From the NCBI RefSeq assembly GCF_004348995.1, contig NZ_SMKQ01000017.1, positions 1 to 64,000 of the forward strand: 64,000 bases of DNA, written 5' to 3'. Position numbers and translations under genes: made by a program. Below, piece by piece: positions 25,039 through 32,316 of the stretch. Below the pieces are notes generated by a model, which was given only the letters and a program-made list of their open reading frames with translations, was not told where the DNA came from and did not search any database. Source of the DNA: Nonomuraea terrae. GTDB lineage: Bacteria; Actinomycetota; Actinomycetes; Streptosporangiales; Streptosporangiaceae. Position 1 is the stretch's first letter; every line of letters starts with the position of its first letter.

Positions 25039-25889
25039 CTACGACCTCCAGATCTCAGAGCGGCCAGCGGATCGTCGTTCAGCAGGATCCGTTGGGCCAG
25101 CAGGAACACCACCACGCATGGCACGGTCGCCACGACGCAGCCAGCCATCAGCAGCGGCCAGTCGGTCGGGTTCAGCAGTCGCAGGAACTGCAGACCCAGG
25201 GGGTACGTGTAACGGTCGCCGCTGTGCAGGTACAGCAGCGGGTCGATCAGGTTGGACCAGTGGAACGTGAAGGCCAGCACGGCCACCGCCAGGGTCGCCG
25301 GGCGCACCTGCGGCAGGGCCACCCGACGCCAGATCGTGAGCCACCCGGCCCCCTCCAACCGGGCGGCCCCGAGTTGGCTGTCCGGCACGCCGCCGAAGGC
25401 CCACGTGTACAGCAGCACCAGGAAGGGGCTGCCGGCGAGCAGCGCCGGGGCCAGCAGCGGGACGTACGTGTCGACCACGCCGGCCAACCGGAACAGCTCG
25501 AAGCGGGTGGCCCACACGGCGGTGACCGGCACGAGCAGCACCGCCAGCAGGCCGAGGACCGCCCGCCGCCGGGCCGCCGGCGTGAGCAGCCGCAGCCCGA
25601 AACCGGTCAGCGAGGCGACGACGACCGTCACCGGTACGGCGACCGCGACGACCATCGCGGAGTTCGCCAGGTAGCGGAAGAGCGGGATCAGCTCCGGCAG
25701 CCGGGCGTACGCGGCCACGGACGGCTCGGGTGGAAGCAGCTCCAGGGTGCGGGGCGGGGGCCAGCCGGCGGGCCGGAGCGAGCCGACCACCATGAACCAC
25801 AGCGGGGCGGCGAAGAGCGCCGCGAACAGCGCCGGAAGCACGAACCGCCCGATGAACCGCGGTATCGCGGTGGGCCCCGAGGACCGCAC
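25035..25889 (-). CDS. Sugar ABC transporter permease, MalG-type
   Basis: This 284-residue protein has six hydrophobic segments beginning RFVLPALFAALFAAPLWFMV. The EAA-type loop is LGAARLEGAGWLTIWRRVAL. The conserved SLRPAGWPPPRTLELLPPEP follows the first helix, as in MalG-family proteins. The chosen GTG (25887-25889) has AAGGGCGGG upstream; the open frame extends 39 codons further without similarity. It is the first gene of the five-gene transport operon (permease, binding protein, ATPase, permease, lipoprotein), all linked by overlaps or short gaps. Confidence 0.87.
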   Translation of the reverse strand: MRSSGPTAIPRFIGRFVLPALFAALFAAPLWFMVVGSLRPAGWPPPRTLELLPPEPSVAAYARLPELIPLFRYLANSAMVVAVAVPVTVVVASLTGFGLRLLTPAARRRAVLGLLAVLLVPVTAVWATRFELFRLAGVVDTYVPLLAPALLAGSPFLVLLYTWAFGGVPDSQLGAARLEGAGWLTIWRRVALPQVRPATLAVAVLAFTFHWSNLIDPLLYLHSGDRYTYPLGLQFLRLLNPTDWPLLMAGCVVATVPCVVVFLLAQRILLNDDPLAALRSGGRR

Positions 25890-26227
25890 GTCCCGCCCTT
25901 CTCGCCAACCGGTTGGCGCTCCTCGTCCGGGTCTCACACCGCGGGCAGGCTGGGGCCGGCTGGCGGTGGTTCGGCTGAGCCTATGACCGGGCGGCCAACA
26001 GGTCATCGGTCACTTGTTGGAATCCCGCGTCGGCCGCTCCTACGCCTGTCGTAGGCCGTCGGCCGTGGCCGTGCCCGATCGGATGGTCGCGGCCCGTGGT
26101 CAGCCGGAGTGCCCCCGCCGGAGGCAAATGGTGTGCAAGGCCGTACAGCCCAGTGGACCGACGTGGCTGTCGGAGTTGATCGCTACTTTGGCAGCACCGT
26201 TCGAAGGACGGCAGGGAGCGTGGGCGC
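25890..26227. promoter_or_regulatory. Promoter region of the sugar ABC operon
   Basis: This 340-bp gap has no recognisable gene. CCAACA at 25995-26000 and TGTTGG at 26015-26020 form a 6-bp inverted repeat about 106 bases upstream of the first permease start, a candidate operator. No LacI- or other sugar regulator gene is adjacent. Confidence 0.4.
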
Positions 26228-26431
26228 GTGGAGTTCGCCTATGACAATGTCGCTTGGATCGCCCATGGCTATGGGCTCCTTGGCATTTGGTGTCTGACCT
26301 TTGTTCGTGGGCTTGACGAGCCTGAGGCGCTTCGACGTGCCGGCGTGGAAGAGCGGAGTATCCGGCGGTTCTATGCCACAGCGGCCCTCAGCAGGCTTCG
26401 TAAGGCGTACGGGGCTTCGGGCTCGACATGA
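26228..26431 (+). pseudogene. DUF6461-like N-terminal fragment
   Basis: From a GTG at 26228 the frame encodes MEFAYDNVAWIAHGYGLLGI then WCLTFVRGLDEPEALRRAGV and ends after 67 residues. The W..G.WCLTFVRGLDE pattern is the N-terminal signature of DUF6461 proteins, which are normally around 200 residues, so this gene is truncated. It lies between the ABC operon promoter and the TetR gene. Confidence 0.55.
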
Positions 26432-26537
26432 ACCGCGACCTGGAGCGAGGACGGTATGGCCCGTCGGCGTGCATGGCGCCTACAGCTTGCTACTGCCGAA
26501 GCCGGCCCCGCCGTACCCACTGATCACCTACTGCGTG

Positions 26538-27188
26538 TCATCCGTTGGAAGTGCCTGGGGAGGGCTGGATGCGGCGTTCGACTGTTTCGGCGAGCTCGTG
26601 GCCGTAGGGACGGGGGTCGAAGCCGGGATCGCGGGTGAGACGTTCGGCGGCGGCGTCGATGGCGCCTCGGATGACCATTGCCAGGGTGTCGGGGTCGAAG
26701 TCGCTGAGTTTCGAGGCGTGTTGTTCTCGGGTGAGCAAGGCGGCCAGGTCGAGCGAGGCGAGTTCTTCCGGTACGGGGGCGGCGGTCGCCATGAGTTCCT
26801 TGAGGCGGCGGCGGTCGCGGCTGCGGTAGGTGGCCCCGAGTTCGATGACGGCCGCGATGTCCGAGGGGTTGTCGGCCAGGAAGTCGATGTTGGCACGGAT
26901 GTAGGCGCGGATCCGGCCGATCGAGGTGGACTCGGCGGCGAGGGCGTTGGTGACGGCGTCGGCCAGCCGGGTGTGGATGTCGAAGGCCAGTGCCCCGACG
27001 AGAGCTTCCTTGTCGGGAAAGTAGTGCAGGATGGTGCCTTTGCTGGCTCCGATCCGCTCGGCGATGCGCGCCAGTGAGCTTTGCGCCCAGCCCAGCTCGA
27101 CGATGGTGTCGATCGCGCCGCGGAGGATCTGGGCACGTCGGCCGCGTTCGGTGAAAGTCATGCTCTCGGTGTCCGGCTGCTTCCACAT
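26538..27188 (-). CDS. TetR/AcrR-family transcriptional regulator
   Basis: This 216-residue protein has a classical TetR DNA-binding domain: RAQILRGAIDTIVELGWAQS, SLARIAERIGASKGTILHYF, PDKEALVGAL. A helical ligand domain follows (IRAYIRANIDFLADNPSDIA). It starts at ATG 27186-27188 or the internal ATG nine codons in. It lies just downstream of the glycosyltransferase gene on the same strand. The long palindrome upstream of that gene (28516-28563) is the natural operator candidate. Confidence 0.87.
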   Translation of the reverse strand: MWKQPDTESMTFTERGRRAQILRGAIDTIVELGWAQSSLARIAERIGASKGTILHYFPDKEALVGALAFDIHTRLADAVTNALAAESTSIGRIRAYIRANIDFLADNPSDIAAVIELGATYRSRDRRRLKELMATAAPVPEELASLDLAALLTREQHASKLSDFDPDTLAMVIRGAIDAAAERLTRDPGFDPRPYGHELAETVERRIQPSPGTSNG

Positions 27189-27239
27189 GAGTGTGCGTGG
27201 GTCCTTCCGATGAGGGGGCGGTGTGTGCAGGTGTCATCA

Positions 27240-28499
27240 TCATGCAGTTGCCGCAGTGAGTTGCCGCACGGCGGCTTCCACGTGTGCGGCGCCGTCTTCG
27301 TTGCGAAGTCTGTCTGCGATCGCGGTGGCACGCCGGCGATGGGCGGGGGTGCCGACGGCGCGGACGATGGCGTCGGCGAGCCGAGGTCCGGAGAGCCGGC
27401 GGAGGGGGATGATGGTGGGGGCCGCTCCGAGGGTGACGAGTCGGCGCGCCCAGAAGGGCTGGTCATGTGCGACCGGCACCGGTACAGCGGGAACCCCGGC
27501 TCGTAGTCCTGCTGCCGTGGTTCCTGCTCCTGCGTGGTGTACGACTGCGGCGACCTGTGGGAACAGCCAGGAGTGAGGTACGTGGTCGATGACCAGCGCG
27601 TTGGGTGAATCGACGTCGATCCGGGCCCAACCGCGCTGCACGATGACGCGGTGCCCGGTGCGGACGATCATCTCGGTGACGACCTTGGCGATCACCGGGA
27701 CCGGGACGTGCCGCATGCTGCCGAATCCGAGAAAGACCGGGGGCGGCCCATCGGCGAGGAACTCCACCAGCTCGGCAGGCGGGTCCCACGACCGGCCCGG
27801 GGTGGGAGGCCACCAGTAACCGGCGATGTCGACGGCCTTGGGCCAGTCCGTTGGCCGGGGCACGACTGCAGGGCTGAACCCGTACAGCACGGGCAGTTCC
27901 TCGATCGCATAGCCGGCTCGCCGGCGCGGAGAGCCGGCCGGTGGCAGGCCGAGGGAGTCACGGAGATCGGCGACCAGTGGAGCGAACATGCGTGTCGCGA
28001 ATCGGCCGAACACCTCAGCCGATACGCGGTTCATCCACGGGCCGAGATCGCGCCCTCCCAACGGCAGTGGACCATGTTCCCGGGTCGGCGTCGCAGGCTG
28101 CAGCGGAAGCACCAGAAGGGGAACACCGCGAGCCTCTGCGATCGGCCCGGCCAGCAGCAGCGTCGACATCGAACAGGCCACCACGTCAGCGTCGGCGGCG
28201 GCTTCGACCATCACAGGCAGCTGGGCTCGCATGGCCTCCACGCCGAGCCCGAGCAGCGCGGCGGCGCCGACAGCACCGCCCTTGTTCGCACGCTGTGCAC
28301 GCTCGGACTCCAGCAGCGTCGAGTGATCCTCGCTCGGCAGCGGCGTGAAGTCGATCTCCGCGTCGACGGCGGGACTCTCGTACGTGCTCAGTGCGGCCAG
28401 TCGTACCGCATGCCCGGCGGTGCGCAGCTGCTGCCCAAGCCCCGCATACGGGGCGACATCGCCGTAACTGCCATTGGTGATGAGCGCGACTCGCCCCAT
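27240..28499 (-). CDS. Glycosyltransferase, UGT/MGT type (GT1)
   Basis: This 419-residue protein has the GT-B architecture of macrolide and natural-product glycosyltransferases. It starts MGRVALITNGSYGDVAPYAG and has LGQQLRTAGHAVRLAA. The C-terminal sugar-nucleotide motif region is DHVPHSWLFPQVAAVVHHAG then AGTTAAGLRAGVPAVPVPV then AHDQPFWARRLVTLGAAP. It probably glycosylates a small hydrophobic acceptor, possibly a xenobiotic or antibiotic for inactivation. The ATG at 28497-28499 follows GGGAGAGG. It is divergent from the carboxylesterase gene around a long palindrome and upstream of the TetR gene. Confidence 0.88.
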   Translation of the reverse strand: MGRVALITNGSYGDVAPYAGLGQQLRTAGHAVRLAALSTYESPAVDAEIDFTPLPSEDHSTLLESERAQRANKGGAVGAAALLGLGVEAMRAQLPVMVEAAADADVVACSMSTLLLAGPIAEARGVPLLVLPLQPATPTREHGPLPLGGRDLGPWMNRVSAEVFGRFATRMFAPLVADLRDSLGLPPAGSPRRRAGYAIEELPVLYGFSPAVVPRPTDWPKAVDIAGYWWPPTPGRSWDPPAELVEFLADGPPPVFLGFGSMRHVPVPVIAKVVTEMIVRTGHRVIVQRGWARIDVDSPNALVIDHVPHSWLFPQVAAVVHHAGAGTTAAGLRAGVPAVPVPVAHDQPFWARRLVTLGAAPTIIPLRRLSGPRLADAIVRAVGTPAHRRRATAIADRLRNEDGAAHVEAAVRQLTAATA

Positions 28500-28515
28500 T
28501 GCCCTCTCCCGCATA

Positions 28516-28563
28516 CCGACTAGACATGTCTTTGACCATCTGGTCAAATCTTAGACTAGTCGG
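28516..28563. promoter_or_regulatory. Long nested palindrome (probable TetR operator)
   Basis: CCGACTAG (28516-28523) pairs with CTAGTCGG (28556-28563). Inside it TTTGACCA (28531-28538), TC, TGGTCAAA (28541-28548) forms a perfect palindrome with the same centre. The site lies between the divergent glycosyltransferase and esterase starts. The TetR gene two genes away is the likely binder, so both transcripts would be derepressed together. Confidence 0.7.
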
Positions 28564-28630
28564 AATGTCGGCAGGTTCTCGACGGCCGCGCAGAACGATC
28601 GGCCGGTCTTGACCGAGGAAGGAGATGCGG

Positions 28631-30106
28631 ATGGGCGTGACCGTCCGGACAAGATGCGGTGCAGTACGAGGTGTCACAGAGAACGGCGTCACAGCGTTCC
28701 GGGGCATCCCCTACGCCGCGCCGTTGCACGGACCCCTGCGGTTCCAGGCACCGGCCCAGCCATCGCCGTGGGAGGGCGTGCGGGATGCGCGGACCTTCGG
28801 AGCGTCTGTTCCTCAGCCGGAGCATCCTCAGGCGCCTGCGGCCGGGGCTGATCCGGAGTGCCTCACCCTCAACATCTGGACCCCACATCCCGGGGACGGC
28901 GGCCTGCCGGTCATGGTGTGGTTCCACGGCGGCTTGTTCGTGGCCGGATCCGCGACCAGCCCCGACTTCGACGGAACCGCCCTGGCCTGCGACGGGGTCG
29001 TGCTGGTGACAGTGAACTACCGCGTCGGTTACGAGGGCTTCGGCTGGGTGAAGGACGCGCCCTGCAACCGCGGCGTGCTCGACCAGATCGCCGCGCTGCG
29101 CTGGGTGCAGGACAACATCGCTGCGTTCGGCGGGAACCCGGACTCGGTCACAGTGTTCGGCCAGTCCGCCGGGGCGACCTCGATAGCCGCGCTGGTCGCG
29201 GCCGAGACAACGAGCGGCCTGCTCCACCGGGCGATCGCCCAGAGTCCCGGCAACGTGTTCGTCCCCCTTGAAGAGGCACGCACCGTTTCGGGGATGATCA
29301 CCGGCGAGCTCGGCATCGACCCGACGGCCGAGGCGTTGGCGGCCGTACCGCCGAAGGCCATCCACGCCGTGCAGTGGAACCCGGTGGTGGTCATGTCCGC
29401 GGAGCCGGGCGCCTGGACTCATCCGCACAGCCCGTACGCATTCATCCTGGACGGTGAGCTGCTCGATGAGCGCCCTTGGGCGGCGATGCGCCGAACCGGG
29501 ACAGGGCGGTCGATCGATCTGATCTGCGGCTCCACAGCCGAGGAGGCCCGCTTCTTCACCGTGGGTCAGGATCCGGCTGAGGCAGATCCTGTCCGAGCCG
29601 CCCAAAGCGTGGGCTTGGACGCCGCCAAGGTGCAGGACTATCGGCGGACCCGCCCTGGCATCACCGATGCCGACCTGACCATGTTGATGGTCTCCGACGC
29701 GATGTTCCGGATGCCCGCACGCTGGTGTGCGCAGGCCCACGCCGGCATCGGAGGACGCACCTACCTCTACGAGTTCGCCTGGGCAGGGAACCCCGCCCTG
29801 GGCGCCTGCCATGGCCTCGACGTGCCGTTCACCTTCGGGGTCTCGACCGGCCCGCTGAGTGCGGACCTCTTCGGGGCGGCGGTGCCCAGTGAGTTCGAGA
29901 TTCTGTCCGCCGCGATGCGCGACGCCTGGGTTTCGTTCGCCGCCACCGGGGATCCAGGCTGGCCCCGCTATCAGCGCGACGACTGGCCGGCCCGCATCTG
30001 GGCCACCCCGCCCAAGGTGCGCACAGACCCGACGGCGACCTGTGCGGCGATCTGGGAACAACACGGCCGCCACACGGCCGCCACCGAAGAGAAACCCGCC
30101 AAATGA
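28631..30106 (+). CDS. Carboxylesterase (type B, para-nitrobenzyl esterase-like)
   Basis: This ~491-residue protein has the type-B carboxylesterase signatures AFRGIPYAAPLHGPLRF, ECLTLNIWTP, VWFHGGLFVAGSA (oxyanion HGG) and the nucleophile elbow FGQSAGATS. The acid region is ICGSTAEEARFF and the catalytic His is ALGACHGLDVPFTFG. It hydrolyses esters; no signal peptide is seen. ATG 28625 or 28631; the latter has GGAG six bases upstream. It shares a palindromic control region with the glycosyltransferase, suggesting a joint role in modifying one compound. Confidence 0.9.
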   Translation: MGVTVRTRCGAVRGVTENGVTAFRGIPYAAPLHGPLRFQAPAQPSPWEGVRDARTFGASVPQPEHPQAPAAGADPECLTLNIWTPHPGDGGLPVMVWFHGGLFVAGSATSPDFDGTALACDGVVLVTVNYRVGYEGFGWVKDAPCNRGVLDQIAALRWVQDNIAAFGGNPDSVTVFGQSAGATSIAALVAAETTSGLLHRAIAQSPGNVFVPLEEARTVSGMITGELGIDPTAEALAAVPPKAIHAVQWNPVVVMSAEPGAWTHPHSPYAFILDGELLDERPWAAMRRTGTGRSIDLICGSTAEEARFFTVGQDPAEADPVRAAQSVGLDAAKVQDYRRTRPGITDADLTMLMVSDAMFRMPARWCAQAHAGIGGRTYLYEFAWAGNPALGACHGLDVPFTFGVSTGPLSADLFGAAVPSEFEILSAAMRDAWVSFAATGDPGWPRYQRDDWPARIWATPPKVRTDPTATCAAIWEQHGRHTAATEEKPAK

Positions 30107-30517
30107 GCACGGCCGTAGGTTCTGGACCTTCAGGAAGACAAGTCCCATGAACCGGGCCGCGTTCCCCAGCGCTCCGCATCCTCAGCTTCGTTGGATATTC
30201 CGCGATCGGCGATTCCACCGGCAAATGTGTTGGATGCTCGGCCGACGCTGCGACTGCCGTGGATCCAGGCTCACGCACATCCGTGGAACGCGGGTCAAGT
30301 GTTCAATACTGCCGACGAATAGGTTGAACCCAGCCAATCTCCGACGCATTACTGCCAAATATTGAGCGGCTCCAGGCCAGCCCCTTCGCTCGCTGTCTCT
30401 TCGAAAAAACTGTGCATGGATGTAGACGGCGTGATCGTAACGCTATCCACCTGGATGTACGTCGGCAATTCCCTGCGCGTGGGGCCTGTGACAACCCTGC
30501 TGACGAAAGGTCCATTC
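30107..30517. other. Low-GC gap between esterase and orphan atpF-like gene
   Basis: This 410-bp gap is noticeably more AT-rich than its surroundings, which suits a promoter region or foreign DNA. The atpF frame is open upstream to 30362 (including CMDVDGVIVTLSTWMYVGN), but this part has no family match. No other gene is recognised. Confidence 0.5.
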
Positions 30518-31024
30518 GTGAACCCACTCCTGCCGGACAACTATTACGAGCCCCTTGTCGGACTTGCCACATTCCTCATCACTCTGTTCATCATCGACAA
30601 ACTGCTCGTACCGCGCTTCCAGAAGACGCTGGCCGAGCGGGCCGACGCGATTGACGGCGGAATCATGAGGGCAGAGGAGGCCCAAGCCGAGGCCCGGATT
30701 CTGCAGCGGCAATACCACGAGCAGCTGGAAGAGGCGCGGCGCGGCGCGGCGCTGCTGCGGGAGGAGGCCCGCGAGCAGGGCGCGCAGATCAGGGCCGAGC
30801 TCCGCGCGCAGGCGCAGGCCGAGGCTCGCCACCTCATCGAGACGGCGCACGCCCAGATCGAGGCCGACAGACAGGCGGCGTTCGCCCAAATCCGCACGGA
30901 GATCGGCCGTCTGTCGACCGACCTGGCGGACCGCATCATCGGGGAGTCATTGGAGGAGGACGTACGGCGTACCGGCATCGTGGAGCGATTCTTGGACGAG
31001 CTGGAGAACCGAACGGTCTCGTGA
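30518..31024 (+). CDS. atpF: Orphan ATP synthase F0 subunit b-like protein
   Basis: This 168-residue protein starts (GTG) NPLLPDNYYEPLVGLATFL, has a single N-terminal membrane helix (ATFLITLFIIDKLLVPRF), and continues with a long charged coiled coil (RADAIDGGIMRAEEAQAEAR, EARRGAALLREEAREQGAQI). This is the form of actinobacterial subunit b, the stator stalk of F0F1 ATP synthase. The GTG at 30518 has AAAGG upstream. No other atp gene is nearby; the real atp operon must be elsewhere, so this is a displaced extra copy inside an integrated region. Function as a stator is doubtful. Confidence 0.8.
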   Translation: MNPLLPDNYYEPLVGLATFLITLFIIDKLLVPRFQKTLAERADAIDGGIMRAEEAQAEARILQRQYHEQLEEARRGAALLREEAREQGAQIRAELRAQAQAEARHLIETAHAQIEADRQAAFAQIRTEIGRLSTDLADRIIGESLEEDVRRTGIVERFLDELENRTVS

Positions 31025-31340
31025 GGTAACGGGCCGACGGCCGGCCAAGATCTCGCCACGTGATCATTCGTAGCAAGCCGGTCCCGAGTGACCGTGATTG
31101 CCCCCTCGTCCTCCCTCTTAACGGCCCACTGATGGCCCGGCGACAGCCCGCGACCTGGTGTTTCTCGCGCAACGCGCGTACCCCCGCCGCCTGATCACCC
31201 CGTCCGCCGTCATCCCGCCCCCGAAGAGGAAGCAAGGAGAGCGCTTAACTCTCGCCGATGTGCAACCACCGACGGCGGCCCTCCCAACGTTAACAAGGCA
31301 GCCGGGATGCTGCCGGAGGATAAGTGGTAGGATAAAGGGC
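31025..31340. repeat. Left-end relic of an integrated unit, ahead of the toxin-antitoxin pair
   Basis: Bases ~31075-31185 (GAGTGACCGTGATTGCCCCC, GATGGCCCGGCGACAGCCCG, CGACCTGGTGTTTCTCGCGC) align with the sequence after the att copies at 41121 and 42145. The arm repeats are degenerate here (AACGGCCCA, GATGGCCCG, 11 bp apart). The tRNA-derived core that should precede it is missing. The remaining bases hold the promoter of the antitoxin, with GGATAA repeated at 31318 and 31330. Confidence 0.65.
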
Positions 31341-31601
31341 ATGAGTGAGCCTACTGGAAAGTATTCGATCACCATGCCGCGTGACATCGCCGAGGCCGCC
31401 CGATCCCGGAGCGGCCCTTCCGGCCTGTCCGCCTACGTCGCCGCCGCCGTCGCCCGCCAGATCGAGCGCGACAACCTCAGTGAACTCATCCAGGTAGCCG
31501 AGGCCGAGCATGGCCCCATCACCGACGACGAGGTCCAGGCACTGCGCGACCAACTCCACCAGGCCCGGCAGGGACAGGCCAATGGCGGGGCGGCTGCGTG
31601 A
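31341..31601 (+). CDS. Antitoxin (ribbon-helix-helix type) of a PIN toxin pair
   Basis: This 86-residue protein begins MSEPTGKYSITMPRDIAEAA. It has an RHH-like DNA-binding start (strand YSITMP, then helices GLSAYVAAAVARQIERDNL) and an acidic C-terminal helix (DDEVQALRDQLHQARQ) that would bind the toxin. The stop overlaps the toxin GTG by four bases. It should neutralise the PIN protein and autoregulate. The ATG at 31341 lies just after GATAAAGGGC. Confidence 0.8.
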   Translation: MSEPTGKYSITMPRDIAEAARSRSGPSGLSAYVAAAVARQIERDNLSELIQVAEAEHGPITDDEVQALRDQLHQARQGQANGGAAA

Positions 31602-32011
31602 CCCGTACTCCCGCTACTCCCGGCGGCACCCTTGTCCTCGACAGCGAGGGACTGGCCAAGGCCGTCCTGCGCGACCGTACGGTCACCGCATGGCTTGCTC
31701 TCGCCCGTGCCGACGACCTCCGCGTCATCACCTCTGCCGCCACCCTCGTCGAGGTGGTCCACCCTCGCATCAACCGGCCGGCTCTGGAGTGGACGTTGTC
31801 CCGCCTTGTCATCGAACCGGTTACCGAACCAATCGCCCGCCACGCCGCCACACTCTTGTCCAACGCCGGCCTGCACGGGCACACGTACGCCATCGATGCC
31901 ATGCTCAGCGCCACCGCCCTCGCCGCCCCAGGCCCCGTCACGGTCCTCACCTCCGACCCCGAGGACCTCGCCGGACTGTGTGGTGCACGCGTCACTGTCA
32001 TCAAGATTTGA
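31598..32011 (+). CDS. PIN-domain toxin
   Basis: This 137-residue protein has the PIN nuclease layout: LVLDSEGLAKAVL with the first acidic residue, ATLVEVVHPRI with the Glu, YAIDAMLSATAL with the central Asp, and VTVLTSDPEDLAGL with the last Asp. PIN toxins of VapC type cleave tRNA or rRNA. It is translationally coupled to the antitoxin (GTGA). The pair is the only content of a ~1.1-kb unit between a left-end relic and the att copy at 32140. Confidence 0.82.
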   Translation: MTRTPATPGGTLVLDSEGLAKAVLRDRTVTAWLALARADDLRVITSAATLVEVVHPRINRPALEWTLSRLVIEPVTEPIARHAATLLSNAGLHGHTYAIDAMLSATALAAPGPVTVLTSDPEDLAGLCGARVTVIKI

Positions 32012-32091
32012 GTTATGTCCCGTCCTGCTGGTTCCAACAGGGTGATCACGACCCTGATGACACGCAGAGATCAACAGCATCAGGAAACATC

Positions 32092-32130
32092 AAAGCCCAG
32101 GTTCCGAATCCATCGGTCTACCTGGGCTTT
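32092..32130. terminator. Conserved hairpin before att copy 32140
   Basis: AAAGCCCAGGT and ACCTGGGCTTT pair around a 17-base loop. The same structure precedes the tRNA-Gly gene 3' end (52918-52959), so it is the tRNA terminator copied with the att site; it would also stop transcripts from the toxin gene. Confidence 0.7.
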
Positions 32131-32139
32131 CACTATGAG

Positions 32140-32180
32140 AGCGGGTGACGGGAATCGAACCCGCGCTGTCAGCTTGGGAA
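32140..32180 (-). repeat. att copy (tRNA-Gly 3' end)
   Basis: 41 bases identical to 52968-53008 (the discriminator base through the anticodon loop of tRNA-Gly). The 5' half of the tRNA is absent, so it is an attachment-site copy and not a tRNA gene. Confidence 0.88.
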
Positions 32181-32316
32181 CTGCACCGATCACGATCCCT
32201 GTAGCAGGGGATTGCTGGTCGCAGGGGAAGTCGGTGAGGTCGCAAGTCGTGACTTCTTCCTCATCAGGACCGTGCACGTCGTGATCACGTGATCGCTATC
32301 TGCCAGATAACAAGAG

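Noticed and set aside
23734-25212. 492-codon plus-strand frame opposite the solute-binding protein
   Set aside because: Antisense shadow of a well-conserved lipoprotein gene; composition is repetitive V/G/R/E.
28670-28696. TGTCACA...CGTC near the esterase start as a second ECF41 promoter
   Set aside because: The spacer is only about 8 bases and the site lies inside the coding sequence.
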